This document shows positions 21,901 through 35,841 of a DNA stretch of 64,000 nucleotides, one piece after another. This DNA comes from Anticarsia gemmatalis. Lineage: Eukaryota > Arthropoda > Insecta > Lepidoptera > Erebidae. The translations under genes and the position numbers were made by a program. The stretch lies in NCBI RefSeq assembly GCF_050436995.1, contig NC_134753.1, positions 9,176,001-9,240,000 of the forward strand, in the 5' to 3' direction. The notes under the pieces were generated by a model. It was not told where the DNA came from. It saw only the letters and a program-made list of their open reading frames with translations, and did not search any database. Positions within the stretch are counted from its first letter, which is position 1. The number at the start of each line of letters is the position of its first letter.

Positions 21901-24779
21901 AGTTGTATAAAGCATTAATAAAATACGGTTCTAAAGTCTTCATATAAAAATGTTTTAGCGTTTTCAGACGGTTCTGTTCTGTATTCCATTAAATAACGAC
22001 CCAAAAGTATTAAACAACTAACCTACTTCCAATTTCCTGTTAATATCTCCATATCTGTCATGTCATCACTAAAATGGGTAAATTTTACATAAAAATACTA
22101 GTTATTATCTCCTTAAATAAAATAGTTCTTTAAAATAAGTAGTAGTTTATTTAACCGATGGTTGTATTGTGACAACACCTCAGTCTATGTTTTGAACAAA
22201 CTGCAACTGTATGTGAAGGAGGCGAAAGTTTTAATGGCCGCTATGTCTGCAGCTATTCCGAAGTACAGGAATCATATAACACATGAACTTTGTTCTGTTA
22301 CACGAATCGTTTGACCATTGTGTTGTTGTTCGTGTAATAGAGGAATAAAACCCGGAATTATTCAATTTATAACATTTCATTTACTAGGAAGTATTGTGAG
22401 CGAATATTTTCCAATATTTTTTTGTTTATTGTAGCAATTATTGGATCAAATTAATTTAAAATCAGTGAAACTGTAAACTGAGTGATTGATCAATAAAACA
22501 GAACGGCCGAATGTATTAAACTGGACAAAGCTTGCTACGGTGAATATCGCGGACATAAGCTGAGAAATTATTTTATGAAGATCTTACGAGTTCGGATCGG
22601 ATAAATGCAAATGAAGATTCGGTTTGTTCTTGTTGTGTATCCAGTTCAAATACGTGTAACATAAATACATCTAATACGTATCAGACAGAAGGTATTAGTG
22701 TAGTAGTTAAACACGCGCAATAAAACACATTTCGTCACGTCACACCAATTTGTGGAGCTAAGATAATGCATATATTATGTATGGGGCGGAGACCACGTAA
22801 TGCCAAGAGCTACCCTTCAATGTAGCTGATTCCACCCTCGGGACTGCAGAGAGGGTCTTTTGTGCTCAGAAGTAGAATGTCGGGAAGAGTCATTATAGTT
22901 CCGATACTCATAACACATTGCTTATCGCTATCCATTCGATTGCCCATTAGATTTAATTTGGATGCTATTTTCGTATTTTATTGAATTAGTTTGCTAAGTG
23001 CCTTTCAGAGAGATAGTCTGTCGAGTTTTATAGTTCACTGTTTGTAAAGTATGAATGTAAGGCGACGTATAACAGTCGGCAAATATAAGTTACGTTGCTA
23101 ATAAAAGTCGTAAGGTGTGAATAAATGACGGAATTCACGACATGCCGTCCTCGCATTCGTTGCTAAAGTTGCACTCGTCAAATAATAATAGTCTCTTAGC
23201 TGTATTTATAACAGCCGTATTGCAGAGCACAGTCGGAGTAAACTAACTTTAAGCAGAAAAGAAACGTAAGAAACGTCAGACGCTTATTTATAGATGTTTG
23301 CTTAGAAATATTTTACCGCGATTTACTCTTATTGGAACAGATTGGTTACAATAATATACGGTTTCAATGTTATCATTATTACAAATGTGTTTTAAGTTAT
23401 CTTATGTCCGCCTGCCCGGACGCTTTAACTCGTCAAATGATAATGTTTTGATAGGGACCTACTTCAGCAAAAGAATACCAAATTTCTCTTAAATATTTCT
23501 GCAAATTCTTCTTGTTAAACTCCTTAAGACGATAAAAAAGTATGTTTAATTTTCATAACTTAAGAGGAATGAATTGTTTTTTTCTCGTTCTTAACTTTCG
23601 CCGTGATTTTCTGATAATTCGCAGTATTTTTGTGTTCAAAGTAAACATTAATTTAATAATTAGTTTTGAAGATAAAGTCTAGTTCAAAGAAAACTAATTT
23701 TTTGAACTGAAAATTATTGAATTCTGCAGTAAGTAGAGTGTCACGATAGTACAACTAATTAACGATGTCAAAAGCATTGATAAACGAATCACTCACTTCG
23801 CATGATAGTGTTATACAAAGAAATAAAAAAACTGATAGTGTTTTAATACTAAAGCGGTAAAAGTAAGAACAATGTACGCTAGAGAGGGTGTGCTACCCTT
23901 CTAGTTGTATGTTACATCTTCGTTGTTTTGCTCGCAAGACGTCCTACTTTACCCTCATTAATTTTTCATCTTTTTCACGCGACTCGATACAAGGAAAGAT
24001 GGAAAAATGTCTCGTGAACTTTTCGCGTGTATGTTAACTACGATATAAGCAATTGTAATATAAGTAGCCTAGTCTAAGTTTACAGTCGTATAATGAAAGG
24101 CTTGTTAGCAACTTGACGATAGGTACCTTGTTAGTATAAATACAAAACCTTGTCGTGGTACGAATCGTAACGCTAATAACACATTTCGTGTTTGCTTAAC
24201 ATTGTGGAAGGAATTTTTTTTAACAAATATCTGTACTTTTTAATTATAACTTAGTGTAGGTACACGACGCCTTAATAATAGAAAACTATGTATTGTAAAA
24301 ACAGAAAATTGTCCCGCCAATTTGATAGGTACGCTGTGCAAAATTGTGTATGTATAATAGTTTGGTCTTTCTTCCCCTAAATTTCAACAACCTACCGACT
24401 GCTTTACATTATTCTATATGCGATGTAAGAGTATAAAATAAAAGGTATAATATGAGAATATGTCTGGTACACCTTGTATAACGACTCGTTAGAGGTGTTT
24501 AATCTATCTTTGGTGTAATGGAGCGGACTAGCTTACAAAAGAAAAAGGAATTTTCTCTGTAGACTTCAGAATTTTTCGCCAGTTTTTACAACGAACATAC
24601 ACGGTCATCGTTTTTATCACGAAAGCTTGTTACCTACTTTAAATGTATTAAGCTTAGAATTTTTGAACACGCCACTATGTACTTCAGAAAAGGCAATTTA
24701 GAGGATAGTTTTTATATATCTTTGGTTCCCCTTAATAAAAATTCAAATGTCTATAAAATAAAATATTAGATGGTTGATG
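18921..24779. other. Gene-free DNA with a few CpG-containing patches
   Basis: No supported gene. A CpG-richer patch at about 19690-19885 is open in one frame but has no start context or homology. An 11-bp tandem (TTGTACAAA type) lies at about 20283-20301. Nothing else stood out. Confidence 0.4.
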
Positions 24780-24789
24780 GTTCTAATAA

Positions 24790-25070
24790 CAATACGCTTT
24801 ACGAGGATGCATAGCGGGGGCGCCCTCCCCCCTGGCATTATTAGTTACTGCAGATAGTATTTGAAATTCCTCAGGGATCAGAGGGGCGTCGGTGAAATGA
24901 AAACTGGTCATGTGAAAATGCTTTCATTGCTTTTTACGCGTCGCCAGAGGCAATTTAGACGTTGCGGTGTTTTGTAGACGAACGTCGAACAGTGCCTTGC
25001 TCGGGGGACCGGGAGGTGATTCTATTGCTTACGCTCTGTGGGAGTCGCCCCCAATATATCTTGCTTCATT
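24790..25070. promoter_or_regulatory. GC/CpG-rich island, possible conserved non-coding element
   Basis: This stretch is clearly less AT-rich than its surroundings, with GCGGGGGCGCCC at about 24813, ACGCGTCGCCAGAGG at about 24938 and CTCGGGGGACCGGGAGG at about 25000. It has no long reading frame. In AT-rich insect intergenic DNA such islands are often enhancers or promoters; that is inference. Confidence 0.3.
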
Positions 25071-26342
25071 GATGGCCTAACAAATAGCCACTTGATAAAA
25101 AATAGCTATAGTTTAATGCTTTTACTAAAGTTCACTTAGATGTTGTCTTTACAAGTACCTATTTATTAGTAAATGAACTACATTACATTGGCAAAAAGAT
25201 GTAAAAGTCTATGATTAAACGGCCTTTCATTTTTCTCGTGGCTTCGAAAAATAGTACTCGTAAATAGATAGACGTGGGGCAATATCATTGGGCACGTGTT
25301 TATCAATTTACGATGTGCCTGTAGTTGATGCCCTACTGGGAGACGTAGTAGCGTAGTACTAGCTGTTCCTATTCCCAAGGTATTACACACCTTTAGAATT
25401 TATTATCACCGACCTGACTCTGCTCCGTATTTACTTACTTTCTTTTAAAAACGCTACGTTTTCTACTAATTCTGTAATATGACATGTAAATACTTATATG
25501 TGTCTTTGTACACGAATTACTTTTCGTCAATTTTCCAGATAAAAGAATTCTTAACGGTAAGGAAAATAAACTTGTCGAAGAACCGCTATAGTAAAGGAAA
25601 GTTTGTGAAAGTGTATGAAAAACTTCAGTGTATGAAAAGATGAAAGGGTCCATGAAAATGCGATGACATCTCGTAGACGATTGTGATTGTGGTTCATATT
25701 GAACTGGAACTAGTTTGTCCAATTTCGGTAAATGAAATGGCCGCTGTGAGTAAGATCATTCAATGTGCGTATGTCGTGTGAACTCGTGCGTGAAGAAGGC
25801 AGCAAAACTCGTTCAGAAACATCGACCCACCAACATTTAGTCGTTCAAAAGAATAATCATTTAATACGGTTTCAGTTCAGCTTACGGTTTCACTTAGCAA
25901 TCACATCGCAAAGTCACATTTTCAGGTGTGTTTTTTGTGAGAGAGTTTTTCATTTCTCGCCTCTCGCAGTCACTTTCGGGTCGGCTTTCAGTCTAGTTTA
26001 ATAGAGCTTATTATGACTGGACTTTTTATTTATATTGCCTTTATTCTACACTTGGTTTTGGTGTGGCGAAATTAATAAAAACTTAATAGCTGTGTTCCAG
26101 TTCTAGGTTTATTCATTAGCATCCGTAGTTCGTTATTAAAATTAATGTTTTCGATTAATGCCACGTAGTCCACCTCATTGATTACATACTACCCAATATA
26201 TTTGTTATTATAAGTATAAATATTAAGTAATAATCACTAGTGCCGCCAAATATAATATTCTAAACAAAATATTACAAGTGTCACGTATCGCCATATGTAT
26301 AAATGTATACAAAGACATCAAGTGTAAAAAAAACAATTTCAG
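25071..26342. other. Intergenic DNA with possible initiator-like motifs
   Basis: No firm gene. Around 25870-26000 the plus strand contains several TCAGT/TTCAG initiator-like words in a T-rich CpG-containing setting, which could be a core promoter. The 78-codon frame there (25765-26001) is not convincing as protein. Confidence 0.25.
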
Positions 26343-26550
26343 AGATCGCTACAAAATAAACAATGGGTTCAAAAGAACCCCAGAGCAAATCATTAGGGTG
26401 AAAAAAGTTTGGGGGAACCCAGACTCACGCGTGCACGAACAAGATGAGCAGCCAAAATTTTATTTCATCCCTATCCCTTTTGATAAACAATACACTTACG
26501 CAAACATTATGTATGACGATATTGTTTTAGGGTCTACCTACTCTTCTTAG
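26343..26550 (+). CDS. Candidate 3'-terminal exon of unknown gene
   Basis: After an acceptor-like AACAATTTCAG at 26332-26342 the frame runs 68 codons to TAG: DRYKINNGFKRTPEQII..., then WGNPDSRVHEQDEQPKF, YFIPIPFDKQ and ending GSTYSS. Codon use is balanced, and the mix of Pro, Asp, Glu and Gly looks more like protein than the lysine/isoleucine-rich chance frames nearby. I do not recognise a family. No ATG lies in frame close by, so it would need an upstream exon, which I could not place, and no canonical AATAAA follows closely. Confidence 0.3.
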
Positions 26551-29500
26551 TAATACAAGAAAAAATATCATCGAATGTTTCGCTGTCTTTTAGTTAAGGT
26601 GTTCATATTTTCAAGAGCGTTATGTACAAGATAAGAATAATTTCACGCTTATCTGAGAATCAAAGAATAACATAAAATAATATATCAGCTGCGTGTGTTC
26701 CCGCGTATATCATAAAGTTGACTGAGCGAAACGCTCGTGCCGGAGCTGACTTGAACACGAGTAACTTACAATAAGATATTGTTTAAAAAATAACTGCTAA
26801 CAATATACAAAATAGCTGTATATTCTGCTATATAGCTTGTTTTCCACAAATGAAATAGTAGATATTTCAAGACAGAAGGTAATTGGATGTCTTTGTCTTC
26901 GACTTTCAAAGCGTATTGGAACTAACTCTTTTGAGATTCAGTCATCTGATTGGCTCGAAGATTTAATTTAACAGTTTTGTGTCTCGCATTGGTTTTGGTA
27001 TTATGTCACCAATAATATTCAAGCCGCTTTGATGAATTCTAAATTAAATGTACGTTATTCAGCAGATATTATGTAACTGGATCTAATATAAAACCAAATT
27101 GTAATAAATGCACATAAACTTTAGTTAGCGCTGCATTCAGGACTGTGAAGAAAAGCCGTGCGTCTACTTTATTATACTTAATCCTGGTTATTTTAATTAG
27201 TGAGCGCAGCTCGGTTTTTGGCCGTAATAAATTGAGAAAACTGTGCAAATACTTTATCTATAAAGTAAAATACTTATTTTACAAGGTAATACTAGTAAAC
27301 TAGGTCGATTTTAGTATAATAACTGACTTTGAATTCATAAATTATTTATTTATTTTGTACTTGTGTTGTACGAGTTCAAAAAGTAGAATATTGATAGATT
27401 TCATCTACTATTCAAAGTGAATATTGTATTAGTGAAATATAGAAGGGTTTCACAAGTTTTTAATGGCAGTTATAAGTGGTCGAAATGATGACAGTCATTT
27501 GGAGTCGGAGCTTTATGTGCATTAATACATTATTCAGACGCAATCCCCTCTCAATTATGACATCTGATGCGTAGGGTCGGGTAGAGCAGCAGTTGCATAA
27601 ATTTAGTCAATTTGACACGGATTGCTCGGAGACCAGAGTGCGGGAGGGCGGGAAACACGGCGCGGCGCTCACTTCGGAAGGTATTCGACTATATGCAACA
27701 GAGAGCAATTTATTAAAAACGTTAATTGGACCCCGAGCACGGGTCGGCGCGTTCAATTGACAGTGACAGACAAGTTTGAAAATGAAACAGGAGCCGTGTT
27801 GAATGAAAGTGTTGACGAGCGACATTATTATTCGAAACTTCAGGTGGCTGTTATATTTTTTGCCTGTCATTAGCATTTCATAAATTCATTCTTCAGTTCA
27901 ATCGGAGACATACTTTTCCAATAATGTAGGGAATATTTTTATTACAAATTGATTACATTAAAGTAGTAAATACGTTTAGAAACGACTTACATAAGTAACA
28001 TAATATTATTACAGACAGGTATACATTACCACAGAGTATTTTCATCATAGTGAAATAATAAATGTAATCAAAGAACCTGTAGAACATTTTACTCCGCCGG
28101 TGATTTGGCAGTGAGAAAACAATAAAAACCTGGAAGGTTTTCAGCTGGGCGTACCGCGAAACTCGTAAAAGTCGGCGGCGGGAAACGATTACATTATCTA
28201 TCTGCACTTTAAAGATCTCATCTGCAAGCTATTTGCTTTTCCTTTGATAATTTTCACTTTCTTTCACGTGATTGAAACAAGTTTTCTTTAGTAGTTTCTC
28301 TATATTCTTATATAATAGCCCTCTTATTCTTAAACACACTAAACCTATTTTAGTTAAAAATACTACAAGTTTTCTCTTTTTAGTGAATGAAACAAAACTC
28401 TTCATAAGCCTTTCATAACTTTATATATTTTAATGAATAAGAGGGTAATTGTTTATTTAATAATCGCTACTAAAGTGGAAAAGAAATATGTAAAGGAAAC
28501 ATATTTTTCTCAGTAGATATTTTCCGGGGAGCTGTTCCCAGTACACATAGTGCAAGCTCATTGTGTGACATATCAATGTAACTTCCGAGTGGCGACTAAG
28601 TCCCCACATTCTCAGCAAGTGCACTTATGAGCAAAGTTGTTCGGTTACAATACAAAGTCGCTTTATATTTAGTCTCTTGTCGACTTCGCCCTGTCGTTGT
28701 GTTCTCTTCATTATTTTAAACATGTTTTAGAGTTTGAACGTACTTTTTTAATGACTTTGTTTAGAAACAAATTATTTAATGTGTTTTATTGAAAATTTAA
28801 TTTGAAACGCAATAAACTCGGCTAATTTTATCAGATTATGTATGATTTCAAATAGTGCAGATACCGAATTTTCATTTATACTCCAAAAAAGGGTACTCTG
28901 CGTTTATGTTCAGAGCAAAATTGGCTTTATTCGGTCAAATGATTGAAACTCGTTTCAATATAAAATTACACACAAAGGCAAGCTGACGCACAACACATAG
29001 TAGCATGTTTTATCGCAATGTTCGGCGTAGTGTGTTAGATACACTCATGCTTTCCTCCATGGCGGGTAATCCTCATTAACTTCAAGACATCACATTATGT
29101 AGTCAGGCCGCGAAACTGCCAGGCTTTGCATAAGTATTCCAATAAGTTAAGCGTTATCCCTGTTTGCTTAACAGCGCGCTTAAGATGGCCGCTTTTGGAA
29201 AAGCAGTTTTGAGACAGTTAATTAACACTACACATAGAAACGTGTGTTGTATTAATTTCGGTTAAGGAACTCTCGTTTTAAATAATAGTGTTGACCAATG
29301 ATATAATTTCAAATTAGTCTGTCATTTAATTTACCGCTACCCCATTGACTTTTCCATTCAACGAAACATGAAAGTAATTTCTAGGAAAGCTAGAATTGTA
29401 CATAAACGAAATGTTTACGTCTCATAGAATTAATAGAAGCGGACCTAGCACCAGCTATCTTTCGAGGCTGTCTGAAAATATCTCGAAAAGGCATCTTAAC

Positions 29501-32500
29501 AATTTAACTTAACTAAACAGACAAGACATTTTTTTATTCTTCGTATACGATAAATTGAGTACTCTTTATATTGTGTAGTCATTCATATCGGCGAAATCGA
29601 AGCAATATACACTTGACATTAACATCGATTGCAGTTATATAGTGTGACGTTGTACCGGAACCGAGTGTCGTGAAAACCATAACTGAGATTTATAGATTCC
29701 GTGCCGGCTCCGTTCATTTTATATTCTAGATAATATTGCGATACACAATCTATCTACTGCTGAGTATATGCCTCTTTGTTTATGTTATATCGATCTCTGC
29801 AGATCTCAATGGTTTTATAGCTTTACGTAAAACGTAGGCTCAATCGCCCATCTTGTTTTATATCTAGTCTAGGTCCGGCTCTACTTAACTCATGTCCGAC
29901 TGACCATGTTCTTCACTTCAATGGTAAGGCTACGAATCTTCTGTATGTAAATATAAGGTTTGCAACTTTTTACCATATTCTAGGTGACAACGCGTCGAGC
30001 GCAACCCTATTCGACTTCTATCGTTAAAATAATTCACACAATTGAGTTGGAATCGTGACGCCATCATTTAATCGTTTTATATTCTGGACCATTTCTAGTT
30101 CCTGCGAAAGTCCAAACGTACCACAATCCTCTTTGGTTTCGCCGCAGTTGGGTAAATAACGTCCCCTGTAATCGTCGTAATTGCGCAACCAAGCAGCCGC
30201 CCTCCCTCGAAATATAACTATTACGCTTTTATTAAGCTCACGGACCCGCCAAAGGGATACTCATAATTTAATTACGACCCTCAAAATAAGTTATTTCAAG
30301 TCTACAGGAATTGCTCTGCTCGTTGTTTTGAGGTTTGACTACGGAATACGAAGTCAAATGTTTAGGACATCATTCTGTTATAGTTAAACTATTTTTCTAT
30401 TACAATTGCTGGTTTGATAATGTCCTGGCAAATGGCAATGTATCAAAACAATACTTAAACTTAGCTTAATGGGAGTTCCACTTCGATTAAACTGTTGTTG
30501 AATTCAATGTTACATTCGAAATTGTGGAACGGAGCAAATTCGCCAAGAGTTATGACTGAATATATTGTGTGAATATTAATAACATTCATAAATATAGGGA
30601 ATAGGTATTCTTGTGTTACGACTTCTTGTTTAAAATCAAGTAAATACAAGATTTTCTCGAATTGAACTCATACTTCAACTTCGCTTAACTGTTTATTTTA
30701 ATCTACCATTTTTATTTGAATATCTTTAGAAATACCTCAATACAAACTGCTGAGTAGATACCTAAGTATCTATAAGTTGGTATAAATACGATAACGTAAA
30801 AGTGGTGCCCATATTTAATGGAAGCAAATGGTTTACTGGCCATCCGAAGTCAAGTGGGTATCGGCACGGCGCGAATAACGGTAACCCAAGGGAATACCGG
30901 CGCGGCACTGACCTCGTTCAACCGATCAGGTTCCCCACATAACACCAGAATACATCAACACCTTCGCACCTATTTAGTGACAAATTTCTATGTAAATTAC
31001 CAAGTCGTTCCGCATTTGTCGTATTGTGCGTACAACTCCATTTCATCATAATGTGACATAATCTGTGCCCTCTGTTACTCGTGTAAGTGACTGTAATTTA
31101 TTACACGATTACATATAAAGTATCAGTGTGTTTGCTTGGATGATTTTCAGTGCGGACAGTGAAACAAAGGCTGCTCTAGACTTTGTTGTGAACACACTAG
31201 TCCTATTACAATACTATCGAATAAATCATGGGTGGGCGTTTGGGTGTATGTTTTGCAAAACCCGGTGTGATATACTAAAGATATTTTGTATATAAATATC
31301 TGGGGCGCAGAATAGTCGGAAACAGTAACTCACACTTAACCGGTTTTTATATTTCGTTGAGATTCCCGCCTCTTCTAGCCGGCGAAGTAAGAGCGGATCT
31401 CATTATACACCAAGTGCCCAATTTGTTTTATTTTTAGAATTATATTTAAGTTGAGAGTAAACTAAATAAATTTTACTATTTTCTAATAATGCTCGGCGAT
31501 TCTTGGCGAAGTTTAAGTTATTAGTAAAAGTTGGAACATCCTGTCAAATATTTGAGCGATATCTGTTAATTTCGCAGTCAGTTATTATCGGTTATTAGAT
31601 CAATTATAACGCAATATTGCTAAACATTTGATTCGCGTCTAAATGCCCTTAAAATGACCCAAGCACGTATAAACATCGAAATTGTTATGTCTCCTTTCAA
31701 ATGGGCAACATTCTATATTTAAGAGAAGCCATGTCGACGCACAAACAAACAGGCTTATTTTCATATACGCCAGACTAGTAGGTAAAGGGAAATGTTATTA
31801 GGGATAATAGGAGTCCGGCGAGACCCTTTAGACGGGGTAGACAATAACCGTTTCCTCTTCAATATTGCTCTATCTATAGCAACCTGCCGAGCGAGCCACG
31901 TCGGCGACATTGACAGCGATTTATATAACAACCAGAAACTGCTTCAGCCCATTACCGCTTGTAAATATTGTCACGACGCGGCGACGTCGCATGTCACTGT
32001 AGCACTGTACTGATTTTAATAAAGCCAAATGTATTACAGAACCGGCTAATGGCACGTCAGTTGATAATAAACGGTTGGAAGTGAGACATGGGCATCAGAT
32101 GTTTATCTTTGTTCCCAAGATTCGTCCGAGGGAATTAGGTTATTGCGATGTTTCTCGGTGATTGCCCACCAAACTATTTGTACGTAAGGAAAATATTACA
32201 TGTGGCTTCAACATGTGCGTTCACTGTTCACGTTGCCTCAAGCTTTTTATCTTCATTTGAAAGAGCAAGCAATTTCATAAATCTAATAAAACTCGGTTCC
32301 TCCTTTGCCGTGGATATTCAGTAAAATATGGTTCCTACAAACTAACCTGATTAATTTTATGTCAGGCGGCTAGGGGCAATGTTGTAAAATGATAAAATCA
32401 ATAAATTACCTGATGGATATTAAAAATGAAGCCCTCATACTTATCCGTATTACCTAGAGGATAAACCGATTTTTATAATAGGCAATAATAGGCATGGACC

Positions 32501-35018
32501 TTTGAAACTGCTAAACTGTTTGTACGATAGAGCCCCTGCTTATCTTTTCAGTGATCCAGTTCAGTAAAATACAGGTGTGATGGTTATATGGGCTTTAAAC
32601 CCATTAACAAGTTTACGATGCCCCATATCAAACCAACTTTTTACGGCTTTGCTAGAGACTCCCCCGGCACATGTAATTTCTAGCGAAATATTTGTTACAA
32701 TCGCTTTTCTCGTTAATTCCGAAAGTATTATTTAATTTCGACTATTAAAAGCTGGATATCAATAAAATATATAACAGCTCTAATTACAAAGTCCAAGTTT
32801 TGTTTGAGCAGTAAATAGGGAATTGGGTCGTTGATAATTAATATATGTTTACGTGAAAATGCGTTTTCGCAATATATACAAATGATACAACCGCCACATA
32901 AAATGTGAAATGTTGCGATATATATTTGTAATTTGGCGTTATTGGGTGCTACGTTCGCTCTGTGGCTGAGCGAGGGAAATCCGGCCGGTTATATTCGAAT
33001 TTTATAGAACTTACGAACAGATAAGATGCATTCTGTGTCGGCGTGTAGCCCGCGGCGACTGATGCGATCCACATCACAAAATTCTATCCCCTTCGAGCTG
33101 AATATCAAAAGTGATTCTTAATTATATTGTTGCTTACGTTACTAAAAGGGTGCATTACGATGTGGTACTCGTATGGTACTCATCGAAGGGTTGGCAGAGG
33201 GAATTGTATTTTGTATGGAATAGAAATGGTATATTTAGAGATAGGTCTAGGATCTGAGTTGCATCATTGAAAAATAAAATCTTAATTTATATTTTTCAAC
33301 AATAACTGGCAGGAAAGCATTTATAACGGAGTTAAGCGCAGGTTCACCGGTATTGGACAGCACAAAACCTTGCTCTAAATAAAACGTAATCAATAAATCA
33401 ATGGCACCACATTTTTCACTATAAAGAGTTTTCCTTCCTGTGCACCGCGTCTACTCTTACTTCGATACAGAGACGAATAAACTATACGTAACCGCATTTT
33501 CCCCAAAGTATTTTATTAGGAATAGAGTGATAAATGTGTTGTTACGATGTTTGTTATCATTACCACTCGTTGTCTGTTTTGTAGAAACATTTTTTCAGCT
33601 TCATCCATCACGTTTAGAATCTTTATAAAAATATTCCCAGCGGAGTGAGCGAAGAAGAATTTTTCACTCGGAGTCTGTATTAAATCCTAACGTAAAACTC
33701 TACAGACGTTTAACACAGAAACTATTTCACAATATTCGCAGAAATGTGGTATAAATACTAGATACGTACGTACACATAAACTTGGTAAACAGCTTAATGT
33801 CATTCGAGACTGAATCAATGAGAGAGTTAGTGCTTATTGGTTTTAATACATAACTTACTCTACATTTTCATTTATCGCAGTTTTTCGATGAAATAGAATG
33901 AATCTTCAGATATTCCTATTAAGGTGCTTTTATTTTCAGATGAGGCTGTTTCTTACAAAAATTGGTATATTTCTAAAACCATAGCTACGTATGAGATGAA
34001 AGTCGTAGTCGAAATTGGTAACAAGGCGTACAGTTTTTTGCCGTCTAAAAGGGTATTGGAAACTAAGCGCTAAGTAAATAGGTGCACTGAAAGGGCACAC
34101 ACGAGAAAATAGCTTTGTTGGCGCACGAAAATTACGCGCGATGTTTGAAATTGATTGCGAAGGTGGGTGGTGGGTAACTAGTTCAGCTGGAACATACATC
34201 GACACGTGATCCGATGAGTTTGTACTTGTGATGATTGAGGATAAATTCAATACAATCTGCACGTAAAGGAAACATTCAAATTCTAACAAGATTTCCTTTT
34301 CTCTATAAGATTTTGCGATAGAGATGGTTTGAGACCGCAGTTCTAATATTCGTAACTTCACTTCGCTAGTCAAAGGCTTCTATGTGTAGGCCGGGTTCAG
34401 AAACGTTAGGACTGATTGGAATGACAGTCAAGCAATAACTTGAGGTACACATACGTGAGCCAAATCACCGTTTTGGTAGATTACAGTTTCTGCTTCTGTG
34501 CATTTGTCCACTGACAAAAGCCGTTAAAAAAAAATACTGGATATTTGAGTATCTTGTTTTCTCTGTGTTAGAGATTATCAATAAGTCAAATTCAAATACA
34601 AAATATTATTCATTTCGTAAATTTCGTACAAAGTATTTGAAATAGTAAATATATCGTATTTTTAAGCTGGTTGCTCGAAGAAACGAGAAGAAACGGTAAG
34701 TAACTTAATCATCATTATACAAGACGAAAATTTTGTTTAAAAAAGACCTTTATGTTTATCGTTGTTGTGTTAGCAGTGTTTATATAGCGACTATCATACA
34801 TCTAACCTCTTTAACTCCTTCAGCGAAGATATCGGCAATCGAATCTAAGATTGAGACGATTGTTAGCCGTGTTCGGTATGCAGGAAGTAGAAAACTAGTA
34901 ACAAATGGCTTAACATCAACGTGAAGCGTAAAACTAGGTACAGACTAGAGACTTGACGTAATATATTGAGCTTACAATATAGGTACATAAGGTAGTACTG
35001 TTGACTTATTCATTGTAT
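26551..35018. other. Gene-free region with scattered CpG-rich patches
   Basis: No firm gene. CpG-rich patches lie at about 27600-27760 (GCGGGAGGGCGGGAAACACGG-like core with ATTTATTAAAAACGTTAATTGG nearby, possible homeodomain sites), 30818-30960, 31800-32000 and 33030-33070. A TATA-like element (TATATAAATA) lies at about 31289. A 145-codon minus frame at 33936-34373 starts from TTG and has no recognisable motifs. These patches may be regulatory. Confidence 0.35.
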
Positions 35019-35128
35019 AGTTAGTGGTCCTTGTATCAAAGTTGTTTAAGCAGTTAGAAGGCCTCTGACATGACAAGACTCATACCTAGTACTAGTATCA
35101 TAATATAGAAAGAAAGAAAGAAGTAAAT
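35019..35128 (+). repeat. Fragment of a lepidopteran dispersed repeat (GTCAAAGTTGTTCAAG type)
   Basis: ATAGTTAGTGGTCC, ATCAAAGTTGTTTAAGC, GAAGGCCTCTGACATG and a GAAA microsatellite. The same order occurs better preserved at 39449-39540, so this is a decayed copy of the same family. Confidence 0.55.
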
Positions 35129-35800
35129 TTAGTAAAACCAGCACAGAGACATTAATAACAGTAACATTAATATGCATGTGATTTGGTGTAAACTGTATAA
35201 ACTAACATTTAAAAAATAAATAAATTTAATCATTGAACTCAACATACCTACCAACCGTAGCGCAAATCAAAACCGCTAAGTGGACACCCATCTACAGAAC
35301 GTCCGCGCTAAGCTTGCTCAACCCACTGATCGCTTACCGACCGGTGAGTATATAGCTTTGATACCCTTTACTACTTATACTTGTATTATATTATCCGTAT
35401 CTTCATGTAACGAGTGAACGGTGCTTGACAATAGGGTAAGCATATTCGAGATCAATTTTGTTTGAGGGAGGATTCAGGCTATATTGAAAGACCGATTCCT
35501 AATTTTACATCCCCTAGGGTTTCTAAGTCACCAATTTTATGGGATCATTTTGTAAAGTACCGTGGTTTAGTGAAAATGACAGCTGTTTATTTTAGGTTGC
35601 ATTTTAGGTAAGCTTCACATAGCTATAAAGACGATATTGTTTATCAAAGCAATGGTCAACTGGTCAACTAATTTCATTACTTCCTTTGAGTTTGAGAGAT
35701 TTATTGTCCAAATCAGTGCCGTAAGTTGCTGCAAATATATTATTTAGAAATCGTTCTTCAGATTAATCTCTTATTATGAAGATTAGTTAAAAATATTTTA

Positions 35801-35841
35801 ATGTCTGTATTAGGTCTAATATGTTGACCTAATACAGACAT
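35801..35841. repeat. Perfect 16-bp inverted repeat (hairpin) with 9-nt loop
   Basis: ATGTCTGTATTAGGTC at 35801-35816 is the exact reverse complement of 35826-35841, with TAATATGTT between. It would form a stable cruciform in DNA or hairpin in RNA. It is not followed by a T-run and has no flanking gene. Confidence 0.85.

Noticed and set aside
33936..34373. 145-codon minus-strand frame, the longest in the gene desert
   Set aside because: Begins at TTG, with no ATG near its start and no recognisable domain. One frame of this length is expected by chance in 64 kb searched six ways.
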